Shown here piece by piece: positions 34,701 to 45,561 of a stretch of 64,000 nucleotides of DNA. The DNA is from Mycogone perniciosa (taxonomy: Eukaryota; Ascomycota; Sordariomycetes; Hypocreales; Hypocreaceae), in contig JAOALB010000022.1 of NCBI GenBank assembly GCA_025331125.1, positions 181,247-245,246 of the forward strand, written 5' to 3'. The notes beneath the pieces are model-generated. The model had not been told where the DNA came from, made no database searches, and was given only the letters and a program-made list of their open reading frames with translations. Both the position numbers and the translations under genes were made by a program. Each line of letters starts with the position of its first letter. The stretch's first letter is position 1.

Positions 34701-35097
34701 TGTGCTGTCGCCTTTTCTTTTTATTTGCTTCGAAATCGATTTTCAGTTAGGTTCAGGGTTTTTCGATTCTCTCGGAGTGTCGAGTCGCATGGAATATGGA
34801 TGCTAGTGGGTGGTGTGAAAGAAAAAGTGGCCGCTAGTATGGAGTATGGAGTATGAAGTAGTAGTAGTTGAATTGACTTGTGGGACAAACCGGCCCGGGA
34901 ACCAACCGGAAGCTTTAAGCAAGCTCCTTCAATTTCTTCTCCTCCGCGCCGCTCCGTGCTTTACCGGGTGTGAGGATCAGGTGAGTAGTACTACTAGATA
35001 CCACATATAATTCGGGAATGACTGTCTCTAAAGTGACAAAAGGCACTATATGCAGTTACGCAGACATCCAGGCGACGAGACCAAGCTGCTGCCCAGC
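34701..35097. promoter_or_regulatory. shared divergent promoter, OPI10 / Nudix gene
   Basis: 397 bp between outward-facing starts. It contains a small GTAT/GGAGTAT-type tandem near 34839-34870 (ATGGAGTATGGAGTATGAAG). The role is inferred from position. Confidence 0.4.
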
Positions 35098-36218
35098 ATG
35101 AAGACCAATTTGGACTTGATTGGCGATACGGACAGGTTCGTTGGTACTCAACTAGCACTCTTTCCGTACCGATGCTACGGAACATTGCCCTTATTCTACC
35201 ATGTTGGAGGCCTATGCGCCATGTTTACATGCGGCGCTGATTGAGAATATGTTGCAGGTTTCCCTATGCTGATGAGAGGGCTGCAGGGTTGCAACCCGCG
35301 CTCGATGGGCTATATTCCTTGTTGTGGGAAGATGGCGATGGCCAATACCCCATTGGGTACGTTCCTAATAAGGTCGTCGAGGAACTAGCAAGGGTGCCTT
35401 CCAGTATAAGGGGAGAAATGGCTCTTAATGAAAAGGACCGCACCATGATGCTCTTCAGGGAACAGTCCACAGAGGAGGGGCGGAGCCGCATGGTGGCCGC
35501 CCTGGCTGGCTACTGGCGCGAAAGGGGCACGTTCAAGCTTCTCAAGGGCTGGCGCGACGAGCTGTGGCCAGTTTACGATCGGAAAGGAGAACTACTTCTC
35601 AGCATGGAGAGGGCCGCCATGGGTCTGCTGGGCACCATGAGATACGGCGTGCACATGATGGCCTACGTTGATGATCCTGCCGCCCCCCATGGCATCAAGG
35701 TGTGGGTACCTAAACGGGCGTCTGACAAGTCGACATTCCCCGGCATGCTTGACAATACCGTTGCTGGCGGCCTCACGACGGGCGAGGATCCCTTCGAGTG
35801 CATCATTCGTGAGGCAGATGAAGAGGCCAGTCTTCCCCATCATGTGGTCCGTAGTAACGCACAGTGCGTCGGCACCGTCACCTACATTTACATCACCGAG
35901 GCCGAACATGTGGGTGAGGATGGCTATATTTACCCCGAGTGCCAATGGCTCTATGATCTTAAGCTACCTGCCAATGTCATACCTCGCCCCAAAGATGGCG
36001 AGGTCGAGGAGTTTCGGCTGTGCGATGTAGAAGAAGTAAAGAGGGACCTTCGCGACGGAAAGTTTAAGCCCAACTGCGCTCTAGTAATGATCGACTTCTT
36101 TATTCGCCACGGCATCCTGAACGAAGGGAACGAGCCCGATCTTTCAGCGATCCAGCGGAGAATGCATAGAGAGATGCCATTCCCAGGTCCACACCAGGAC
36201 ACCTGGCCAAAGTTGTGA
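35098..36218 (+). CDS. Nudix hydrolase, thiamine-pyrophosphokinase-related (Tnr3 N-domain / YJR142W type, DUF4743)
   Basis: Two exons, 35098-35135 and 35258-36218, with a 122-nt intron; 332 aa. The splice restores DRFPYADE, the conserved start of the DUF4743 domain. The Nudix box is at about 183-205: G-x5-E-x7-R-E-x-x-E-E is present (GGLTTGEDPFECII, then READEEAS), but the small glycine near its end is serine. Related enzymes convert damaged thiamine diphosphate forms (oxo- and oxy-thiamine diphosphate) to monophosphates, a metabolite-repair role. No kinase domain follows, unlike S. pombe Tnr3. An in-frame ATG at 35050 would add 16 residues; 35098 fits the family start. Confidence 0.87.
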
Positions 36219-36407
36219 TTAATCATAGGGGGCGGCCAGCAAAGCGACGGCGGCTAGATTTTGAATGGGGCAGAGGGATGGAACACGGCATTTGGTATTT
36301 TTAGCATGTCTTCTCATCCATACAGACACTAGACGCAATGGTAGGCGGTCGTCGCAGGAGACCATACGCTCCGTCCTCTCCACTGAGATCTGACTGAGAT
36401 TCAGCTT

Positions 36408-36961
36408 CTACCTCTTGACCAACAGATAGATGTTGTCAACCCGCAGGGGCGTCAGCTTCTTAACTGGTCCCTGAAGTGACATGAGAAGTCCACCAAAGGA
36501 GACATATGCATTGCTGTAGGCCACAATGTCAGCACACATCACAATTCATGGCAAACGTATCAGTAGCTTGTCATGCCGCTGAGAATCAGATGTTGGGGGT
36601 TTGCGCACATAGTATTGCCGTCGTAAGTCTCCTCAAATTTATAAATCTTTCCGTAGCATACGTAGTCGTAGAGATCTGCGAGGGTTGCAGGACCGTCACC
36701 ACCTTTGCCTACATCTCGCCATCCTTTATCGTCCTCCTTGGTGCCGTCTGGAGAAAGAGTTGTCGTGAGAACGACGTGCAGAGTATCCGAAACGACACAG
36801 GGAAACAGTTCAATATTGATGTCTAGGACCATGACAGTCTGAGAATCGCTCGATGTGCACGAGATTCGCGCAACGCGGTCATACTTGGACTGGTCATACT
36901 CAGTCACCGTGAAGCTCTCTTCAAAAAGAGTTGCGTCGCCGCCGCCGCCACTACCGGACAT
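36408..36961 (-). CDS. rpb8: RPB8 (RPABC3), shared subunit of RNA polymerases I, II and III
   Basis: Two exons: 36961-36609 and 36513-36408, intron 95 nt; 152 aa, the normal length. Conserved text includes LFEESFTVTEYDQSKYDRVA, VMVLDINIELFPC, KGWRDVG and DYVCYGKIYKFEE. The second exon, too short to stand out alone, supplies NAYVSFGGLLMSLQGPVKKL and the end VDNIYLLVKR, so the intron is certain even though its donor (GTGCGC) is unusual. Rpb8 is an OB-fold protein bound to the largest subunit. It is divergent from ELP4. Confidence 0.95.
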
Positions 36962-37496
36962 TATAGAATCGAGATGAATGGTGACGCCACAACGAGCCCT
37001 CGAATCGGGATACGAGAAATGGCGATTTATATGGTGCAGAATCAAGCTGCGTGCCCTGGCTGGCTGTTCGCGTTGCTCTTGATATCGAAAAGAAAAGCTA
37101 TGCCAGGTTGTACCTTGTAATGGAATTTTTTGGAGGCGGCGATGATTGCGGGACGAGCTCGGGATACATGCATATTTCTGAAGCGGGGTCGCAAGTGTTT
37201 GTTGCGGTTTTCAACTAGTACTAAGGTACCTAGTATTATAGGCTACCAGGAGCACAGATTCATGGACACAATAATAATGCATTGCTCGCCTTCACGATTT
37301 AACTGACGAACGGCTCCTCCACTCTTTAAAATTAAATTGGCATTACAAGCTGCTTGAATTATTGTCACCGCTTCTTTTCTGGCTTCCACCTTTATCAGCA
37401 ATATTCTTCATCATCCGTACCAGAACGTGATGGTGGTTCATAGCGATCTCATTGATCAAAATTGAAGTCTCCGGGTAGACGACTCCATAACTGGCC
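36962..37496. promoter_or_regulatory. shared divergent promoter, RPB8 / ELP4
   Basis: 535 bp between outward-facing starts, with nothing else recognised. The promoter role is inferred from position. Confidence 0.4.
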
Positions 37497-38682
37497 ATGT
37501 CTTTTCGAAAGCGGAATGCGGTGATTGGGGTTTCCGGAACGACGTCGCCACCACGGCAAGACAAAGTGGTTCTCAGTCCAGGTACTCGGCCTTCTCCGCA
37601 TGACGGCAGGCTGGCCACTTCAACTGGGACTTCATCGCTTGATCAGCTCCTTGCAGGCCACTCCGGGCTGCCTATGGGAACTTCATTGCTTATCGAGGAG
37701 GTCGGAACAACCGATTTCGGAGGAATCCTCCTCCGTTACTTTGCTGCGGAGGGACTGGTTCAGGGGCACTGTGTGCATGTCCTCGGCTACGGTGACTCCT
37801 GGCGTCGTGAGCTTCCAGGGCTGGCGAGCGGAGTCCGGTCCAAGGGGGCCAAAAATGAAATTCCTTCAGATAGCAAGATGAAGATCGCCTGGCGATATGA
37901 GGCTCTGAACAACAGGGCCACACCAGCGAGGAGTAAGCGCCCCTCCTATCTACTACGCAAGCCGTTTGCCAATGACGTGAGAAGGTCAGCTCGCTCCAGA
38001 ATCTCCGGACAATACTACTCTATTCTGTCACACCTTCGATCTTGCAAAGCTTTTGGAGGATAGCGTGATTCATGGCCAGCTCTACACCTCCCACATGAAC
38101 GACCTGGTTACGCAGCCGGCACAGTCCCCATTCCAGCGGTTCATCGATGAAATTGTCACGAAGCTGAAGGCCTCTCCACCTTCATCTATTCATCGGGTCA
38201 TTGTTCCCAGCTTGCTGTCTCCAACTCTATACGCCTCTTCGGCTTGCCATCCATATGAAGTGTTGCAATTCTTACATTGCCTTAGGGGTCTGCTGCGACG
38301 CTTCCCCTCCAGAGTGATAGCGATGGCAACCCTACCCGTATCGCTGTATCCAAGGTCAACGGGACTCACGCGGCGAGCAGAGCTGATCTTCGACAGTGTC
38401 ATTGAGCTTATCCCACTACAGCATCAGCCCAGCATGGGCCGGAGTCTAGAAAGCGAGAACAAATCTCAGGGGCTTCTTCGAGTCCACAGCCTACCGGTCT
38501 TCCATGAAAAAGGAGGGGGGTTAGAGGGTTGCTGGGTGAAAGAGGATATGTCTTTCAAACTTAGCGCGTCAAGCGGCCTTGTGATCACACCGTTTAGTCT
38601 CCCACCACTAGGGGATGATGATGGGCCTGCTGTAGAGACGTCAAAAACAAAAGATGCCAACAAGCAGACACTCGATTTCTAG
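37497..38682 (+). CDS. elp4: ELP4, Elongator complex subunit (PAXNEB domain)
   Basis: Two exons, 37497-37932 and 38000-38682; intron 67 nt; 372 aa. The N-terminus is basic (MSFRKRNAVIG), then a RecA-like fold without Walker residues: TSSLDQLLAGHSGLPMGTSL and LLIEEVGTTDFGGILLRYFA. The splice rebuilds SPDNTTLFCHTFDLAKLLED, a PAXNEB hallmark. Family role: Elp4 with Elp5 and Elp6 forms the hexameric ring of Elongator, needed for 5-carboxymethyl modification of wobble uridine in tRNAs. The C-terminus is acidic. The acceptor at 37999 is preferred; an AG further upstream (37989) would break the frame. Confidence 0.9.
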
Positions 38683-39236
38683 TACAATTAGTACCACAGA
38701 CCAACGACAATCCTTCACATCTACCCGCACGTACAAAGACAGTTTTTGCACTAGCGGATACCAAACTACCTAAGAGTACTCCGTAAATCGAACTGCTTAA
38801 CTGCAAAGACAGGTCCACCGATAGATGCATGCGGCGGTGAACTTTTTTTACCAGTTGGCCTCTATCCGTATTGCATAAATTTATATTACCATACCATCGG
38901 GGTTTGCAATCACTAAAACAGCATCCCGATATTTTTTCCTTCTGTTTTTTTTCGACTTCGAATTTAATTTCTCAATCTTCACGTCTGAACGGTTACAGCA
39001 TTAGACAACACGAGGTAAGTTTCCTAATCTCTTCTTTTCCTATCCTTGCACCAAGCTACGAGAAACGCATCCATGATTATCAACTTGATATCTGTCAATC
39101 CACTGAAACACTGTGACGACACAATCAACATTACGAAGACGACTTATGACCTGCTCCTTAGCATCCCAAAAAAACAGCCTTGTATAATCCACCTCTCAGA
39201 TGCGAATTGATGCTGACTCCTGCCCATTCTAGAGCG
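38683..39236. other. intergenic, SEN34 promoter, no gene seen
   Basis: 554 bp, with T-rich tracts near 38935-38975 and one AGTACTCCGTA word at 38775-38785. No other gene recognised. Confidence 0.5.
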
Positions 39237-40100
39237 ATGTCTGAACTCGGTGTCACCAAGCCTGTCCGCATTGCCGAAATTTCTGGGCGATATCTCGTGT
39301 TTGACCCAGATGCAGTGGCCATATTGCGTCGACATGCAAACATCAACGGGACATTAGTGGGAACGGCGCCGCAACAACCAACACAGAACATCTTCCTTGG
39401 CTTGCCGATTGAGCTACGCCCTGAAGAGGCAGATGCTCTAGTCCGTAAAAAGGTCGCGTACATCGTAGATGATGTAGCTGCTCATCAATCGGCACTGCAG
39501 TCCCTTGACTCTGGAGCAAGAGAGGCCTATGTGGAGTCGCTACGAAGGCGCAAGCATGCTGCACAAAAGGTGTTTGCCGAGATGAGTGCCAAGAAGACCT
39601 CCCAAGTGGCTGGACGAATTGGACGGGCTGGCACCTCTGGGTCAAAATCTCGCAACGGCGAGTCTGGGGACACAGGTAGCCTATCCAAAGAAGCCAAAAC
39701 ACATGATAGCCCATCACACACCAACGCTCAAGTGAGCATGTTGGGTGTCACACCGACTTCGAGCAACGGCCATGTTTGTCCGGATGCAAGCGTCCTATCT
39801 GAGTCGGAAGAGATTCCAAAAGGATCACTCTGCCGTTTTTTGCAGGGTGCCGGATACTACATGACCCCCGGTCTGCGGTTTGGGTCTCAGTATAGCGTTT
39901 ATCCCGGCGACCCACTACGGTTTCATGCTCACTTTATGTCCAACCAGTATGACTGGGAAGAGGAAATACCCATCCTTGATATCGTAGGAGGTGGTCGACT
40001 TGCAACAGCCGTAAAAAAGGCATTCCTGATAGGTGGCCAACAACCCTGCACAAGCAACGCTCCGGTTAGAACATTTAGTATAGAATGGGCTGGGATGTAG
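39237..40100 (+). CDS. sen34: SEN34, catalytic subunit of tRNA-splicing endonuclease
   Basis: Single exon, 287 aa from the ATG at 39237, which matches the family start (MSELGV). The N-domain reads ISGRYLVFDPDAVAILRR and QNIFLGLPIELRPEEA. The C-terminal nuclease domain has GYYMTPGLRFGSQYSVYPGD (Tyr207/208 and a later Tyr), PLRFHAHF with H230 and H232, and the lysine in ATAVKKAFLIGG (K260/K261). Tyr, His and Lys form the catalytic triad in this family. Sen34 cuts the 3' splice site of pre-tRNA introns in the Sen2-Sen15-Sen34-Sen54 tetramer. An ATG at 39210 would add nine residues. It converges with the RING gene (210 bp between stops). Confidence 0.93.
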   Translation: MSELGVTKPVRIAEISGRYLVFDPDAVAILRRHANINGTLVGTAPQQPTQNIFLGLPIELRPEEADALVRKKVAYIVDDVAAHQSALQSLDSGAREAYVESLRRRKHAAQKVFAEMSAKKTSQVAGRIGRAGTSGSKSRNGESGDTGSLSKEAKTHDSPSHTNAQVSMLGVTPTSSNGHVCPDASVLSESEEIPKGSLCRFLQGAGYYMTPGLRFGSQYSVYPGDPLRFHAHFMSNQYDWEEEIPILDIVGGGRLATAVKKAFLIGGQQPCTSNAPVRTFSIEWAGM

Positions 40101-40310
40101 CCCTGGTTCTGAAATATAAGTACTATAGAGGCTTGAGAATATTCTAATACTATATAGTAATGAAATATGACTCGGACTCTCCAGTAAACCGTGTATACAC
40201 CCAAACTCCAGGTATGAACGCAAATTTCCGTAGTTCCCTACCAAGTCTCCATGACATCATCATCTCATAAAGGATTCCCAAGATACCACCATTCATGCCA
40301 TGCCCTCGCC

Positions 40311-43172
40311 TTACGGCACATATATTCGACTGAAGCTCATGACATCCCGGCGGCAACACACGCATTTGTCAAAGTTATTCATGGCCAAGGACACACGGCA
40401 GTCGTCACAGAGACTGAGGCAGCGACATGGCCAAACTATGACAGTCCGTGGCGAGCACTGACACACAACACATGGAGGACTGTCTCCTTCAGCGTTAGCA
40501 GAGGACCCACGCTCACTTGGCCCCTGGGTGCCCTCCGTCGGGGGAGAGGGTTGCCGTCGTGTCCAAAGCAGCTGCTCTAGTAGTTGCTCCTCCTCATCAG
40601 GGCTCAGCTTCACGATACGGCCTGCAGAACCCGTTCTCCTGTCAGGAGATGCACCTGGACCTGGCATCGTGAGGATGCGGGTTCTTTGCAGCTGTTCCAA
40701 TCTCTTAAAGCCAGACCTTGTCAGAACGCGGTCGCTTTGGAGATGTGCTGCAAGTGTTTCCGCCTCCTCTCGCTCCGCAGGATTGCTGGGATGCAACAAC
40801 CGAGCCAGATCACCCATGCCGAGAGGGCTGTCAAGGAATGGGGTACGATCGCGAGTGATGTGCGGCGAGCGTTGGGTCGGTGTTCGCTGCCCATCATCGT
40901 CCGATGTCCATCCGCCATCCTCTTCATCGGTTTCACCACCATTTGTTGTCATTGTAATGACACTCGTGTTGTCCCATTCATCATCCTCAATATCAGGTTC
41001 ATAGTCACCACTTGTGTCTTTTGAACCCCACCACCCACCCTTTAGCCAGTATTTGTACAAGTCCTTATCGAGGACTTCTTCATCTTGGTTACGGTCGACT
41101 CGTCTAAACTCGGCCTCGATGTCCAGACAATCCATCGCAGCACCACTCCCGTTGGAATGTGACTTGGATTCATTGTTCCTGTTTCCATCACGAATCTGTG
41201 CCGATCCATTCTTTTCATCCGTGGGTGTCTTAGAACGACGAGCAAGCCAGAGTAGCCAGGTAGGCTGGGCCCGGATGCGAAGGGCACCAAGAAACCACAG
41301 AATGGACAAGGCAACAACTCTAGCCAGAAGTTTGTTGATGCTCAGGAGAAACTCCAATGCCATAAGCCATCTTGAACTCCGCTCCGCAGCTCCAATGCCA
41401 ACTCGAAGTCCTCGATCACTGCGGCCCCTAGGCACCTTTTGAGCAGCGCGTTCTCGGCCATACCCATTCGGAGCGACCCGTGATCCTCCCTTGACAGGTA
41501 TTAACCCGATGGCGCCGATTTGATCATATCGGGAATCAGACAGACCCATTCCGATCCATCGCTTTTGTAGCTCTTCTGCTTCACGATAGCGAGTCTCTTC
41601 AAGCCAGGTATGCCGCTTCAGATTAACGCCGCGATCCTCGTTCAGATAGACCGCCTCGCTAGCCATGGTGATTGCAGCAAAGCCTGTTCTCAAAAGCGCG
41701 GTATAAAAATCCATTTCTCGCGTAATTCGAAGTTCTGATAGGGAGACGTTGGCTTGCATGTTTTCATGAGCATAAGCCATGCGTTGGCGCATAGTCATAG
41801 TGGAACGCTCTTGATTCGCGGGTGGCACCAGAGCCGAGAGTACCAACGCAAGGCCGTAGATTAATAGACACATGGCAATACCGATCAATACCAACACATG
41901 CGGCACGAATCCAATAATACAGACAGTCGGAAATCTCAGGAGTCCTTGAGAAGCAGGACTATCCAGCTCAAATGCAAAGGCGCTCCATACAATGCTTCCC
42001 ATAAAGCAGAGACCCCAAACCCCGGTATTGAGAAGCCGGTACTTGGCTTGAAGATCGAATAGTCCTAGTATATGACTGGTAATGTGCGTCATGGAAGACA
42101 GAAATGCAATCAGTAGAACCTCGGGCGGGGTGTTGACCCGTTTAAGAATCATTGATCGTGTCAGGGCAATGGTGCTTCCCAAATTCGTGGATGCCGTGTT
42201 CGACGCCTGTGATTTAGAAAAGGTTCCCCACCCAAGTTGATTGCCAACAGCGGCATCAGCTTCAGCAAATGCAAGGGACTGCTCGAAAAGTGTCATGCCA
42301 ATTTCAGCAGCAACAGGACGCCCCTGAACAGCACAAGAAACTGTCTCGAGAAAGTGGCTCAGGCAAAAGGTGCCGAACAGAGGCCACAATCGAGACAATG
42401 AGCCTCGAAGGTCCCGAGTGGAATCCTCAGTTGGTATCATAGCAACAGCAAGACATGATTGTTCATCTGAGGCGCCGAAAAGAAGTATGGAGCTCACAGC
42501 ATTCAAAAAGCCGTTTGGATGAGAGAACATAAGATCGGAGCTCCGGTTCACATCGCCCCAACGTAGCTGGGCAAAATTAGACGACGTCTGGCACTGGATA
42601 GACTGAAGGAGTTGCCGGGCTTGAGCGACAAGGAGGACGACCGGGAGGAGGCGAAGAAGGAGCCTCACTTGCCACCGAAAACGAAGATGTCGCCGGGTCG
42701 CAGCAAAAATATGAGTGCGGTTGATTATGACAGCCATGGCCATACATGAAAGCGCCCATTTGCTGGTTGCGTAGCTGAAAACACTACCCAACCCTCGGAC
42801 ACCATCTAGAGACAGGCGCGAGGCTTGAACAATCGACTCCTGATGGGCTCCGGGCGTTAGCGCCGTCTCCATGATGTTATAAAGATTCGGATCGGCAGTG
42901 ATGGATCGGAGCACCTCGGCGTCGGGTGTCGCGGACGACGCGTGCTGTTGGGTTGGCCGGCTCAAGGGATCTATGTTTGTCATGAAAGACCCGAGCTTCA
43001 TCACGATTCGAGGACCGGCCAAGATGAGGTCCTCGAGAAGGGGTGCGTACCGCGTCACGTTGGCTGCCCAGGCGAATGCTGTTAGGTTATACCAGGTATT
43101 CGCGCTTTGGTTGAAAGTGCCGAGCTGTGGTGTCAGTGCCAGCGGTGGCACGACCTCGAGGCCATCGTCCAT
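40311..43172 (-). CDS. multi-pass membrane RING E3 ligase (Asi1/Asi3-like)
   Basis: Single exon, 953 aa. The N-terminal 450 residues hold several hydrophobic segments (for example WALSCMAMAVIIN, LLRLLPVVLLVAQA, VCIIGFVPHVLVLIGIAMCL), and further ones lie near 600-640. The region 650-850 is acidic and disordered. The C-terminus is a compact RING at about 901-940 (CVVCQC..RTVIVWPCRC..LCDDCR..CVCCRR), ending 13 residues later. This layout matches yeast Asi1/Asi3 of the inner nuclear membrane, which degrade mislocalised and misfolded membrane proteins. The similarity is judged from layout and the RING text, so localisation and substrates are uncertain. The ATG at 43172 is the first in the frame; a TTG two codons earlier is not used. 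Confidence 0.65.
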   Translation of the reverse strand: MDDGLEVVPPLALTPQLGTFNQSANTWYNLTAFAWAANVTRYAPLLEDLILAGPRIVMKLGSFMTNIDPLSRPTQQHASSATPDAEVLRSITADPNLYNIMETALTPGAHQESIVQASRLSLDGVRGLGSVFSYATSKWALSCMAMAVIINRTHIFAATRRHLRFRWQVRLLLRLLPVVLLVAQARQLLQSIQCQTSSNFAQLRWGDVNRSSDLMFSHPNGFLNAVSSILLFGASDEQSCLAVAMIPTEDSTRDLRGSLSRLWPLFGTFCLSHFLETVSCAVQGRPVAAEIGMTLFEQSLAFAEADAAVGNQLGWGTFSKSQASNTASTNLGSTIALTRSMILKRVNTPPEVLLIAFLSSMTHITSHILGLFDLQAKYRLLNTGVWGLCFMGSIVWSAFAFELDSPASQGLLRFPTVCIIGFVPHVLVLIGIAMCLLIYGLALVLSALVPPANQERSTMTMRQRMAYAHENMQANVSLSELRITREMDFYTALLRTGFAAITMASEAVYLNEDRGVNLKRHTWLEETRYREAEELQKRWIGMGLSDSRYDQIGAIGLIPVKGGSRVAPNGYGRERAAQKVPRGRSDRGLRVGIGAAERSSRWLMALEFLLSINKLLARVVALSILWFLGALRIRAQPTWLLWLARRSKTPTDEKNGSAQIRDGNRNNESKSHSNGSGAAMDCLDIEAEFRRVDRNQDEEVLDKDLYKYWLKGGWWGSKDTSGDYEPDIEDDEWDNTSVITMTTNGGETDEEDGGWTSDDDGQRTPTQRSPHITRDRTPFLDSPLGMGDLARLLHPSNPAEREEAETLAAHLQSDRVLTRSGFKRLEQLQRTRILTMPGPGASPDRRTGSAGRIVKLSPDEEEQLLEQLLWTRRQPSPPTEGTQGPSERGSSANAEGDSPPCVVCQCSPRTVIVWPCRCLSLCDDCRVSLAMNNFDKCVCCRRDVMSFSRIYVP

Positions 43173-44269
43173 GGCCAAGGCCAGTTAAGTGGCGGCCGCA
43201 CCGGAGAAGGGCACTCTAGTAACGACGAAAGCGTAGGTGAACAGGGCGTGGTCGGTTTTGTTTGCGGATGGAGTTGGCGATGATTGTGATCGCGTGGTCG
43301 TGGACAGATGCTGGAGCGCCAACGAGGGAAGATGGCAGCACCGCTAAGAGCGCTGGCCCCCAACCGTGCGGCCAGACAGCAATAATTGATGGCACTTTTA
43401 ATGCCTGCAATCGCCTCGAGTACATCCCAAGGAACTGCAAGAGTTAGGCCGCCAACCCTCAGCGTCGCTGTGACCCAACAACACCAAGTTGGACCTGCAT
43501 GGCAACATCGATACCTACCAGGTAGGCAATGAACCTGTTTGGATATTGTCATACACCTGATTATGCCTATCTATATCTCTATAACAGCCATCGACGCTAT
43601 TGATGTAATTTGAGGAACCAATTTGATGAGTTGCGGACATCTGCCAGGTACTATTTACCTGCTACTACTCCGCACTACTACTAGACTTACAGGTGCTATA
43701 TAATAGTGCGTTAGTAGTAGTAGTAGTACAGTGGGAGTAACAAAGTTCAACTGAACTTTCTCACACCCACTGTACTTCGTACCTACCAGGTACTGCTAAG
43801 CAGGTAGATACTACTAGGAATGTAGTGGGTAGTTAGCACCTTTGGGACGTTGGTCAACGTGAAGCACACTAATCAACTATCAGATTGCACTAAGGTTACA
43901 GGTGTACCCCATTTTACCCAAGTCCATTTTATCGCATATCAGACTTTCGTTACACAGAACTACAAAGCATTATTTATATGGTGTATTCAGTAGTCCGTAG
44001 TTAGCCAGACCAGGAGTTTTGTCGGATTTCCCCCCACTCTAACGCAGTTCTCTATCATTTCTCTCAAAGTCATATCTTTCCAACACACGATTCCAAGCGA
44101 TATCAACCGTGACTCCAATAATCGAACCAGCTGCAAGCGAGACTTGGTGCATATGTTCACGAACCGTGATCCATTGACTCTCCAGCCTCAGCAGCATCAG
44201 CTCCCTCTAACTGACGCATAATGGCGACACAGACCTGCAAACACTGTCCTTTGCGGCTGAGCATGGTTG
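43173..44269. other. 1.1 kb intergenic region with GTA/TAC low-complexity sequence, no gene seen
   Basis: Between two minus-strand genes. From 43660 to 43850 it is dominated by TACTACTA, GTAGTAGTAGTAGTAC, ACCTACCAGGTACT and related words. No coding exon recognised. Confidence 0.5.
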
Positions 44270-45180
44270 TCAAGTAGTAGCTATTGCTTCATTGAGAGAA
44301 GCCGAGATCAACTGGTGCGTCCCTCTGCTAGCATGCAGCGCCCGAGAAACAAGGGTTCGATGTATACCGGGATCGGATGATGGTAGTTGGCCTTTAAACC
44401 AAAGATTTGTGATCTCATCTCGGGTAGGGAGATATGCCACACAGCAGGCTGCTAGAATATCCTCATGCTCTAATGGCAAAGGGTCAAGCACGACAGTTGT
44501 TGTCCCGATATCATGCTTGTCCTTCACAAGAGCTGCAACTCCCCCGGAAACTGTATCAACGCAATCGATTCCGGCATCGGCTATCGCTGCGGAGGCGACA
44601 GTAATACATCCGCTTAGAACATTCATCATGTCCCACTCCTCGATGCCTTGTTCCACAGTATCCTGGCGCGTCAGTTCACCCTCAACGACCGTAACCACAA
44701 CATCCACTCCACTCTTTGGCCATCTATCCGCAATTATGGCACCACGAAGGGCTGTTTCCAGATGGGTGCTCAGGTCTCTCTCGCTCGAGTCACGTAAATA
44801 ACCCCTCCGCTGTCTTGTTGCGAAGGGAGCGTACTTGACGTGTGTGGAAAGAACCACATGAGGAGAAAATGGTGCAGAGCGTGGTAAGGACCGAGGCCCA
44901 TGGACTGTGCAGGTAAGTTTCATGCCAGAACCACTTGATCCATCTCTGGGCTCTATCTCCAAGTAGGCCGACCCTGATGCTGAAGGAGTCACACCAGTCT
45001 TGAGATCTGGAAGGATTCTTAGCGCCACGCAGTTGTAGATTGTTGGTAGTCCATGGCCTTACAAACAGGTCGGATGCTATTAGCTGCTCTTTCACGACGC
45101 ATGGCAGCAGCGTCGTCGTCGTCGTAAATGGGCGGCAAAGTTTGCCCTCCGGGGCCATTGATTCGGCGTCGATCTGTCAT
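44270..45180 (-). CDS. mtr3: MTR3-like RNase PH-fold exosome subunit
   Basis: Two exons, 45180-45063 and 45006-44270; intron 56 nt; 284 aa. Exon 1 starts MTDRRRINGPGGQTLPPIYD and the splice gives IRPVYLKTGVTPSASGSAYL. The fold continues with VHGPRSLPRSAPFSP, a strand around VKYAPFAT, and SGCITVASAAIADAGIDC, the RNase PH pattern. Catalytic residues of bacterial RNase PH are not kept, as in eukaryotic core subunits. Mtr3 is one of six ring subunits of the nuclear and cytoplasmic exosome, which degrades and trims RNA 3' ends. Confusion with Rrp41 or Rrp46 is possible, but the extended N-terminus fits Mtr3. Confidence 0.8.
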
Positions 45181-45561
45181 TATTTGGCTCACTTTTCTGA
45201 ATAGTTCCTCCTTTGTTGTCGTTGTGAGTCCCAGGCCTTGGCGTTGGGTTCATACACAAAAGAAGCCTGACTGTGGAAAGGTGAGAGGGTGAATGAATGA
45301 ATTGCGATGTCCAGGAAGAATCGTCTGTTGGTAGCAATAGTTGTGGTGGAGCCACCTGGAATTCTACTTCGTATATATGCATAGATACACTACCCCCGTT
45401 TATAGGGATGGTGATTTATGTAACGGGGCATTTTTGCATCTCTAGGGTTTATTTGCGGATAGGCTTATCGATATGGCTGACGAACACTTAAAAACTCTTC
45501 CTCGCGGCCATCAACTTCCAATTCATTCCTCTTCAAACAGTTTGATTTTCAGTCTTCCAGG
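45181..45561. promoter_or_regulatory. divergent promoter region upstream of MTR3
   Basis: 381 bp between the MTR3 start and the first ATG of the unidentified spliced locus. Nothing else recognised; the role is inferred from position. Confidence 0.35.

Noticed and set aside
34083..34856. 257-codon plus-strand frame, longer than the OPI10 gene opposite
   Set aside because: The minus strand carries the clear Hikeshi/OPI10 sequence; the plus frame is Gly/Arg/Glu-rich and meaningless.
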